Part shown: piece after piece, positions 1 through 4,276 of the stretch
Numbering within the stretch: position 1 is the first letter of the stretch
Layout of the letters: every line of letters begins with the position of its first letter
Assembly (NCBI GenBank): GCA_002391195.1
Contig: DGRZ01000028.1
Span: 1 to 6,394 of the forward strand
DNA: 6,394 bases
Direction of reading: 5' to 3'
Source: Fibrobacter sp. UBA4375
GTDB lineage: Bacteria; Fibrobacterota; Fibrobacteria; Fibrobacterales; Fibrobacteraceae
Position numbers and translations under genes: made by a program
Notes under the pieces: model-generated
What the model was told of the DNA's origin: nothing
The model's database searches: none
What the model saw: only the letters and a program-made list of their open reading frames with translations

Positions 1-377
1 TGGAGGAATCTGGTCTGTACACGACAAAGGATTCCGTTGCGGCATACCTGTGCAAGTTTGACAAGTTACCCGCGAACTATGTCGGCAAGAGTGAAGGCAA
101 AAAGCTTTACGAGTCCAAGACGGGCAAAGCATTTGATAAGTGGAATTTTAACCCGTGGACCACAATCGGCGTGATGATTGGCGGCGACAACTTTGACAAT
201 TTAGCCTCGAATCCGGACAATTACCACGCAACGTTGCCCGAAGGTTCCTATCGCGAAGCCGATGTGGATTATTCCGGTGCAAATCGCGGAACCAAGCGGC
301 TCGTGTATCAGCCGGACTGTGTAATCTACTACACGTCAGACCACTACGATACTTTCTATAAATTGGAAATTAAGTAG
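1..377 (+). CDS. Barnase-family guanyl-specific ribonuclease, 5' end outside window
   Basis: Reading frame 3 is open from the left edge to a TAG at 375-377, giving 124 visible residues. They align by eye with nearly the whole mature barnase domain: VAAYL (12-16), KLPANYVGKSE (21-31), IGGDNF (59-64), YREADVDY (83-90), NRGTKR (94-99) and SDHYDTF (112-118). All barnase catalytic positions are present: K29 (barnase Lys27), E85 (Glu73, general base), R95 and R99 (Arg83, Arg87), H114 (His102, general acid) and Y115 (Tyr103). Family enzymes cleave single-stranded RNA, preferring guanine, and are usually exported. The start and any signal peptide lie outside the window, so secretion is inferred. C17 and C106 could form a disulfide. 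The loop between GGDNF and READ is longer than in Bacillus barnase. No barstar inhibitor gene follows: the next gene is convergent and overlaps by 8 bp. A cell-wall or toxin role cannot be judged from this fragment. Confidence 0.93.
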   Translation, partial: EESGLYTTKDSVAAYLCKFDKLPANYVGKSEGKKLYESKTGKAFDKWNFNPWTTIGVMIGGDNFDNLASNPDNYHATLPEGSYREADVDYSGANRGTKRLVYQPDCVIYYTSDHYDTFYKLEIK

Positions 378-1272
378 GGGACGACGCGAGGGAAGTTAAA
401 AACTCCGACAATTCGTGGTTTATGCGGTCGTTCAGGGCGTCCGCTTCTTGCACGGTGTGGTACTCGTCGCCTGCAAAGTTATAGGCGCGTTCCCCGCAGA
501 TGTCTACACCGATGATTTTGTGGTTTGTGGCGAGGCAGGCGATGATTTCTTTGAGTGTCGCTATATCCAGCGAACCCTGGTCCCAGTTCGTGGCCGCGTA
601 TGTGGGGGAGAGGGCGTCTTTGTCGATGGAGATGTAGATTCGGCCTTCTGTCATCCCCGACTCGGTCGGGGATCTTAAAGATTCTCGCATTCGCGAGAAT
701 GACATGGTTGTTCGCGAGAATGACGAGGGTGTGCCGGTTTCACGTACTTCGCTTTCTTTGATGAAAGTTACTTTGTCTAAAATATCGGCATCACCTGCCT
801 GCGAAAGTTCTGCGCGGGTTTCATCTACGAGGTGGTCGGCAACCCCGATAATGACAACGTTGTTTATAAACTGGTTTTCGTCTAGAACCTTCTTGACCCA
901 GCCACCGCAACTGAGGATATTCCCGAATCTCGGGGCCTGCATGTCGGGATGGTGGTCAAAAACGACAAGCGAAAACGGTTCCTGGATCATGTCGGTCCAG
1001 ATTTTGCTCATGTAGTGGTAATTGCCGTTGTCGAAGAAGTGAATGCCGCCCGCATCCGTGATGCCAGCAGAGGCGATTTGCTTGCGGATGGCGGTCACGG
1101 CCTCGTCGTCGCAGTAGCAGTCGGTGCCCGGAATGTCGGAACAGTCTATCCAGCGGATTTTTGCGTCCGGACCCGCGGAACTTTGAACCGCGTCTTTTCG
1201 CAGCCCCTGCATAAAGGGCTGCTCGGCGTAGACTCCGGTAAAGTCCTGGATGATGCGATTAGTTCGCGGCAT
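370..1272 (-). CDS. Arginase-fold (ureohydrolase superfamily) metallohydrolase, atypical
   Basis: A 300-residue protein starting at MPRTNR. The binuclear manganese ligands of the arginase superfamily are recognisable: H86 (GNYHY, in place of GGDHS), D106/H108/D110 (FDHHPDM, the DxHxD motif) and D217/D219 (SIDKDAL, the SxDxD motif), with a late acidic motif DICGE (257-261). Departures from true arginases are that the third Asp of DxDxxDP is Ser222, and the SGNLHG substrate loop reads NILSCGGW. The metal-dependent fold is therefore well supported but arginine or agmatine as substrate is not. Residues about 179-209 are a translated palindromic repeat and look like an extra loop. The start at 1272 was chosen because TATATT lies 6 nt upstream and the domain begins at once; an ATG at 1311 would add 13 residues translated from that promoter-like DNA. 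The gene follows the radical SAM gene by 44 bp and its TAA lies inside the tail of the convergent ribonuclease gene. Function unknown; a small guanidino or amidino compound or a modified peptide are possibilities. Confidence 0.88.
   Translation of the reverse strand: MPRTNRIIQDFTGVYAEQPFMQGLRKDAVQSSAGPDAKIRWIDCSDIPGTDCYCDDEAVTAIRKQIASAGITDAGGIHFFDNGNYHYMSKIWTDMIQEPFSLVVFDHHPDMQAPRFGNILSCGGWVKKVLDENQFINNVVIIGVADHLVDETRAELSQAGDADILDKVTFIKESEVRETGTPSSFSRTTMSFSRMRESLRSPTESGMTEGRIYISIDKDALSPTYAATNWDQGSLDIATLKEIIACLATNHKIIGVDICGERAYNFAGDEYHTVQEADALNDRINHELSEFLTSLASSPT
651..724. repeat. Palindromic dispersed-type repeat inside the arginase-fold gene
   Basis: Three structured units lie side by side. 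ATCCCCGAC (653-661) pairs with GTCGGGGAT (665-673) around TCG, and ATTCTCGC (681-688) pairs with GCGAGAAT (693-700) around ATTC. The 14-mer TTCGCGAGAATGAC occurs at 690-703 and again at 711-724, exactly 21 bp or seven codons apart. Read in the gene's frame the unit gives SFSRTTMSFSRMRE and then SPTESGMT, which looks like translated repeat DNA rather than conserved protein. The inserted protein segment is a little wider, about 646-738. The dispersed character is inferred from its form; only this copy is in the window. Confidence 0.85.
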
Positions 1273-1278
1273 GTCCCT

Positions 1279-1284
1279 AATATA
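1279..1284 (-). promoter_or_regulatory. Promoter -10-like box TATATT at the start of the arginase-fold gene
   Basis: The reverse strand reads TATATT, then AGGGAC, then the ATG at 1272. With a usual -10 to start-site distance, transcription would begin at or next to the ATG, giving a leaderless mRNA. It would act as an internal promoter after the radical SAM gene. No convincing -35 box was seen. AGGG might instead serve as a Shine-Dalgarno, but it sits only 2 nt from the ATG, which is too close. Confidence 0.45.
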
Positions 1285-1316
1285 CAAAACAAGGGAATTT
1301 TTTGGTGGCATGTTTC

Positions 1317-2261
1317 TTACTTGAAGCGCTTGCTGAAGGAACATTTTTGGCAGAAGGGGTGGCGCAGTTCGTGCTTTTCGAAGCCTTCGCGTAAATTGCG
1401 GGCGAGGGGCGAGCCGAGAATTTCGGCGAGGCCCTGGTCGGCGATGTTCCCGAGGGTGATTTGCCCGCTGTAGTCGAGACAGCAGGCGACGACGCGCCCG
1501 TCGTGGAGTATGGCTACGTGCGTATTGAGGGCATGGCATGTGCCTGCGACCGGTCTGTTCGTAGATCCTTTGACGTCGCACCTGTCGGTGCTCTGCTCAG
1601 GATGACACTCGCTTCTTTCGCTTTTGATATGACGTGCGGGCCATTCGAATCGGGAATCTTCATGGACGTACAGCCTTCCGGTAACGGGGAAACTCTTGTG
1701 CCTGCTGCAGAAATTCCCCGGAGCGACCTGCGTGTTGAACGTCTCGTTTATGCGAGAAATCGCGAACTCGTTCCAGTCTCCGGCGGTTGCGGCGCCGATG
1801 TTCCAGAGCCGCAGATTGATGTACATCTCGGGCCTTGCGATAAGCGCGATTCTGCAAAAATCGAGAACGTCCCCGAGATGCTCGCGGGCGTCATCTGGCG
1901 GGAGTTCCGCATACGCGTGCGTCGAGAAGTTTACCTGGCGCACGGCGGGGCAGTTCAATATGTGGTGGGCGACTCGCCTGATGGTCGTGCCGTTCGTGGT
2001 AAGCGTGGCGGTAAGGCTCGCGGCCTTTACTTCCCTGAGGAAGAGAGCAAAACCGGGATGTAGCGTCGGTTCGCCCAGAACGTGCAAATAAACGTTCTCG
2101 ATTCCAGCTTCGGTAGCTCCCGCGATACACTTCTTGAAAAGTGCGCTCGGCATGAACGTGTGCGATACGCCCGAACTGGCCTCGTGCCTGCAATCACTGC
2201 TGGGGCAAAAGCTGCAACGCAAGTTGCAGGCGTCCGTTATCTCGATATAAACGCTTTTCAC
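1317..2261 (-). CDS. Radical SAM/SPASM domain protein
   Basis: A 314-residue protein. The N-terminus carries the canonical CX3CX2C cluster motif (C12, C16, C19, in ACNLRCSFCP) that binds the SAM-cleaving 4Fe-4S cluster. It is followed by strand motifs YLHVLGEPTLHP (58-69, including the GEP motif) and LTTNGT (87-92). FEWP (205-208) leads into a C-terminal SPASM-type region with C242, the pair C260/C261 (GRVVACCLD), LGNI (270-273) and C304/C307 (FCQKCSFSKRF), expected to bind auxiliary Fe-S. This layout matches a compact uncharacterised radical SAM/SPASM family of gut bacteria; SPASM enzymes often modify peptides or proteins, but the substrate here is unknown. The start is GTG at 2261, overlapping the dus TGA as GTGA, with AGGG about 7 nt upstream, so translation is probably coupled to dus. 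Residues about 214-236 are a translated palindromic repeat inserted between the two domains. Confidence 0.95.
   Translation of the reverse strand: MKSVYIEITDACNLRCSFCPSSDCRHEASSGVSHTFMPSALFKKCIAGATEAGIENVYLHVLGEPTLHPGFALFLREVKAASLTATLTTNGTTIRRVAHHILNCPAVRQVNFSTHAYAELPPDDAREHLGDVLDFCRIALIARPEMYINLRLWNIGAATAGDWNEFAISRINETFNTQVAPGNFCSRHKSFPVTGRLYVHEDSRFEWPARHIKSERSECHPEQSTDRCDVKGSTNRPVAGTCHALNTHVAILHDGRVVACCLDYSGQITLGNIADQGLAEILGSPLARNLREGFEKHELRHPFCQKCSFSKRFK
1561..1610. repeat. Palindromic dispersed-type repeat inside the radical SAM gene
   Basis: An imperfect palindrome with outer arms ATCCT (1565-1569) and AGGAT (1599-1603), and an inner stem GCACC (1578-1582) with GGTGC (1587-1591) around TGTC. 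On the gene's strand it begins GTCATCCTGAGCAGAGC and ends near AAGGATCTAC, a form I recognise from dispersed repeats in many bacterial genomes. In frame it is translated as CHPEQSTDRCDVKGST. The whole extra protein segment covers roughly 1554-1622. It differs in sequence from the repeat in the downstream gene. Confidence 0.8.
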
Positions 2262-3223
2262 GAGAGGGCCCTCATCTCAATAATTGCTTCTTGGTATTCG
2301 TTGAGTTTGCCGGCTTTCTTGATTTTCTTGAATGTTTTTTTGGGGATGTTGGGCTCGATGTATTCCCAGAAACTTTGAACGTGCGAAAGAATTTGGCTGT
2401 CGCCTTGGTATGTTTTGCAAGCGTACTCGAAAATGATTTCGTGCATTTGGAGAAGCTTGTCTGTAAATTCTTTTCCTGTTATGTTCGCTTTCCCTGCTTT
2501 GTATTCCGCTGCGAGGCTTGGCAGCGCAAGTAATCCGCGACCGATCATTATGCCTGCGAGCTTAGGATAGCGGCGTTCCATTTCGCAGATTTGCGAAACG
2601 CTCGTTATGTCGCCGTTGTAGAAGAGTGGGTGGCGGCATTCGCTGTAAAATTTCTCAAATGACTTGATGTCAATTGCGCCCTTGTATTGCTGTTTGCCGA
2701 GCCGCGGGTGGAGTGTGATTTGCGTGAGCGGAGTATCGTTTAAAATCGGGAGGAGCGCGAATGCCTCATCTGGGGAACTTTGCCCGAGTCGCATCTTGAC
2801 GGAAAATCTAGCGGTCTCTGTTGCAGACTGCCGCGCGATTTCGCCCATAATTGCTTGGACGGCTTGCGTGTCGCCAAGCAAACCAGAACCGCGATGGCGG
2901 TTGACCTGCATGGGGAAAGGGCAACCCATGTTGAAGTCGATTTGCGTGAATCCCTTTTGCAAAAGGACTTCGGTGAGAACCTTGAATTCATCTACGCTGT
3001 TCGCGATAATCTGTGGCATGGTAATTGCGCATGCCGGCTTTTCTGGGTTGGAATGCTGCGGGTTGGAAACTTCTAAATCCCGCAAGTCCTTTTCGCGCGG
3101 CTTCCCGTTTTCTATGCGCAGGAAGGGCGCGTAATATGCATCGACTCCGCCAAAGATTTCAGCATGGGCTTTACGGTAGATGCCCGTTGTGTAACCTTGT
3201 AACGGTGCAAATAGGATTTTCAT
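2258..3223 (-). CDS. dus: tRNA-dihydrouridine synthase (Dus family)
   Basis: A 321-residue FMN-dependent enzyme of the Dus family, which reduces specific uridines in tRNA to dihydrouridine in the cytoplasm using NADPH. It starts with MKILFAPLQGYT, the usual flavin-binding beginning. PQIIAN (70-75) and DFNMGCPFP (96-104) follow, with C101 in the position of the catalytic cysteine. Further motifs are VKMRLG (142-147), LHPR (171-174), the flavin-phosphate motif NGDI (203-206) and IGRGLL (227-232). A helical C-terminal domain covers roughly 250-321. The length is normal. The start is 44 bp after rdgB; the upstream DNA has AGAATT 8 nt before the ATG but no clear Shine-Dalgarno. Its TGA overlaps the next gene's GTG. 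Residues 53-61 (SNPQHSNPE) hold a small in-frame duplication. Which tRNA position it modifies cannot be read from the sequence. Confidence 0.95.
   Translation of the reverse strand: MKILFAPLQGYTTGIYRKAHAEIFGGVDAYYAPFLRIENGKPREKDLRDLEVSNPQHSNPEKPACAITMPQIIANSVDEFKVLTEVLLQKGFTQIDFNMGCPFPMQVNRHRGSGLLGDTQAVQAIMGEIARQSATETARFSVKMRLGQSSPDEAFALLPILNDTPLTQITLHPRLGKQQYKGAIDIKSFEKFYSECRHPLFYNGDITSVSQICEMERRYPKLAGIMIGRGLLALPSLAAEYKAGKANITGKEFTDKLLQMHEIIFEYACKTYQGDSQILSHVQSFWEYIEPNIPKKTFKKIKKAGKLNEYQEAIIEMRALS
2269..2272 (-). promoter_or_regulatory. Ribosome binding site for the GTG start of the radical SAM gene
   Basis: On the reverse strand AGGG lies 7 nt before the GTG at 2261, within the last codons of dus. 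It is part of the perfect 10-bp palindrome GAGGGCCCTC (2264-2273). It supports the GTG start and coupling by the GTGA overlap. Confidence 0.5.
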
Positions 3224-3231
3224 TATGGCAC

Positions 3232-3237
3232 AATTCT
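3232..3237 (-). promoter_or_regulatory. Weak -10-like box AGAATT upstream of dus
   Basis: The reverse strand reads AGAATT, then GTGCCATA, then the ATG at 3223. It resembles the TATATT boxes at two other starts in the window in position but matches less well. It could be an internal promoter in the 44-bp rdgB-dus gap; chance cannot be excluded. Confidence 0.25.
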
Positions 3238-3267
3238 TGCGAACGTTTTGAAAAGGTGGCGAGGCCT

Positions 3268-3939
3268 TTATTTCCCGAGTGCTTTTTTCAAGGCGCGGAT
3301 GGCGTTTCCGCGGTGGCTTATTGCCTTTTTCTCTTCGAGTTCCATCTGCGCGAAGGTGCGGGTTTCGCCATCGGGAACGAATAGCGGGTCATAGCCGAAT
3401 CCCATGTCGCCCACGGGAGCGTAGTTGATGTTTCCGCGGCATTCGCCTTCGAAAATCTGCGGTTCGCTCACGACGAAGTCGCCGACCCGAGTTCCGGCGC
3501 CGTTTAATGTTGCGCCGTTTAAGATCGGGGCGTCAACCCGCTTTACAGTCTGGTACGAGAGTGCGCAGAAGTAGCGGGCCTTGCGGTCTTCGATGCCGGC
3601 GAGGTTCTTCAGAAGCAGCGTGTTGTTGTCTTCATCTGCGCCGTGGACGCCGCTGTAGCGTGCACTGTAGATTCCGGGAGCTCCGCCGAGCGCGAAAACT
3701 TCCAGGCCGGAGTCGTCGGCAAGTACCGTCGCCTCGATTTCGCGCTTGGCAAGCCATGCGGCAGTCGTGCTTGACTTGATGATGGCGTTTTCGGCAAACG
3801 AGTTGCCGTCCTCGATGATTTCCTCGTCGAATCCGATGTCCTTGAGTGTCTTGAATTCGTAGTGGTCGGTACCGAGGATGTGCGCAAAGTCCCTAATCTT
3901 GCCGGCGCTCGCCGTCGCAATAACAAATAAGTGCTTCAT
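3268..3939 (-). CDS. rdgB: dITP/XTP pyrophosphatase (RdgB/HAM1 family)
   Basis: A 223-residue enzyme that hydrolyses non-canonical purine triphosphates (dITP, ITP, XTP) to monophosphate and pyrophosphate, keeping them out of DNA and RNA. Family motifs in order are the N-terminal nucleotide loop ATASAGK (8-14), EDG (43-45), FAENAIIKS (48-56), LADDSGLEV (73-81, with the metal and catalytic Asp pair D75/D76), PGIYSARY (88-95), GFGYDPLF (180-187) and the C-terminal base-recognition motif KKAISHRGNA (204-213). It is about 25 residues longer than E. coli RdgB. The extra length falls mainly at residues 133-165, between CALSY and the GFGYDP motif, and contains a five-codon duplication (LNGAT/LNGAG). 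The ATG at 3939 has GATATT 5 nt upstream and no usable Shine-Dalgarno. It lies 55 bp after the TM2 gene and 44 bp before dus, probably in one transcription unit. Confidence 0.97.
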   Translation of the reverse strand: MKHLFVIATASAGKIRDFAHILGTDHYEFKTLKDIGFDEEIIEDGNSFAENAIIKSSTTAAWLAKREIEATVLADDSGLEVFALGGAPGIYSARYSGVHGADEDNNTLLLKNLAGIEDRKARYFCALSYQTVKRVDAPILNGATLNGAGTRVGDFVVSEPQIFEGECRGNINYAPVGDMGFGYDPLFVPDGETRTFAQMELEEKKAISHRGNAIRALKKALGK

Positions 3940-3944
3940 TCCCG

Positions 3945-3950
3945 AATATC
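3945..3950 (-). promoter_or_regulatory. -10-like box GATATT directly upstream of rdgB
   Basis: The reverse strand reads GATATT, then CGGGA, then the ATG at 3939. The 5-nt distance is slightly short even for a leaderless start. GGGA is too near the ATG to be a normal Shine-Dalgarno. It is listed because the same arrangement recurs at 1279-1284 and 4264-4269. Confidence 0.3.
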
Positions 3951-3955
3951 TCTCG

Positions 3956-3993
3956 TCTTTCGTCTATAGGCCTGCAAGGCCGTTCTTTCGTCT
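3956..3993. repeat. 10-bp direct repeats flanking a small hairpin, TM2-rdgB gap
   Basis: TCTTTCGTCT occurs at 3956-3965 and 3984-3993 (AGACGAAAGA on the coding strand of the neighbouring genes). Between them GGCC (3969-3972) pairs with GGCC (3978-3981) around TGCAA. The element fills most of the 55-bp gap. There is no T-run after the hairpin, so it is not a typical terminator; it could be a short intergenic repeat or an mRNA processing site. Confidence 0.5.
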
Positions 3994-3994
3994 G

Positions 3995-4186
3995 TTAGTA
4001 GTGTTCCGGCTTCATCACGATAAGGATGGCGTCAACGACGATGCCTACGCCGCAGAGGCCACCGGTGCAGAGCCAGAGGATTCCCGTCCAGATCTTGCCT
4101 TCGTAGAAGCGGTGCATGCCGAGATACCCCAGCAGAATGCAGAGGGCGAGGGCTATCCATTTGTTGTGTTCACCTTGTGCGGGCAT
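3995..4186 (-). CDS. TM2-domain small membrane protein
   Basis: A 63-residue protein that is almost entirely a TM2 domain: a short polar N-terminus with Lys9, a first membrane helix (about 10-25), the family turn motif GYLGMHRFYEGK (20-31), and a second helix (about 33-58) with the Gly-rich TGGLCGVGIVVDAI segment whose D52 matches the conserved Asp of the family. TM2 proteins are small inner-membrane proteins with two helices joined by a short loop; no general biochemical function is established. The start ATG at 4186 is the only one here with a clear Shine-Dalgarno (AAGGA). It is first in the leftward gene row, 55 bp before rdgB. There is no sign of fusion or truncation. Confidence 0.9.
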   Translation of the reverse strand: MPAQGEHNKWIALALCILLGYLGMHRFYEGKIWTGILWLCTGGLCGVGIVVDAILIVMKPEHY

Positions 4187-4192
4187 AGTTGT

Positions 4193-4197
4193 TCCTT
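4193..4197 (-). promoter_or_regulatory. Shine-Dalgarno of the TM2 gene
   Basis: AAGGA on the reverse strand lies 6 nt before the ATG at 4186 and fixes that start. It contrasts with other starts in the window, which have none. Confidence 0.7.
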
Positions 4198-4205
4198 TTT
4201 CTTGA

Positions 4206-4211
4206 AAGATA
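4206..4211 (-). promoter_or_regulatory. Possible -10 box TATCTT for the TM2 gene
   Basis: TATCTT on the reverse strand would place a transcript start roughly 10-15 nt before the ATG at 4186, leaving just enough leader for the AAGGA site. No clear -35 was found. It lies in the 90-bp divergent spacer shared with the lipoprotein gene. Confidence 0.35.
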
Positions 4212-4263
4212 GAAAAAAGCGTTGCCCCGTCCCTTGGCTCGCCGGGGAAATACCCGTTTTTTT

Positions 4264-4269
4264 TATATT
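4264..4269 (+). promoter_or_regulatory. -10-like box TATATT directly upstream of the lipoprotein gene
   Basis: After a run of eight T comes TATATT, then GTCGTGT, then the ATG at 4277. There is no Shine-Dalgarno in the preceding 20 bases. The 7-nt spacing predicts transcription starting at or next to the ATG, i.e. a leaderless message. The box also fits the TA-rich -7 element type of the FCB group. Confidence 0.5.
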
Positions 4270-4276
4270 GTCGTGT

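Noticed and set aside
653..673. GC-rich hairpin as a terminator or attenuator inside the arginase-fold gene
   Set aside because: No T-run follows in either direction, and it is part of a translated repeat inside an open coding frame.
1273..1581. N-terminal extension of the arginase-fold frame up to an ATG at 1581
   Set aside because: The added residues are Arg/Pro-rich and lie almost wholly over the C-terminal SPASM part of the radical SAM gene in another frame; the recognisable domain begins after 1272.
1561..1610. Remnant of an insertion sequence
   Set aside because: There is no transposase frame or target duplication; the unit is short, palindromic and in frame, as expected for a small dispersed repeat.
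1461..2063. 200-codon plus-strand open frame across the radical SAM gene
   Set aside because: It is antisense to a gene with clear CX3CX2C and SPASM motifs and has no domain of its own.
4243..4264. CGGG-CCCG hairpin followed by eight T, resembling an intrinsic terminator on the plus strand
   Set aside because: The stem is only 4 bp with a 6-nt loop, and no plus-strand gene ends upstream; it is more likely the AT-rich upstream part of the promoter for the lipoprotein gene.
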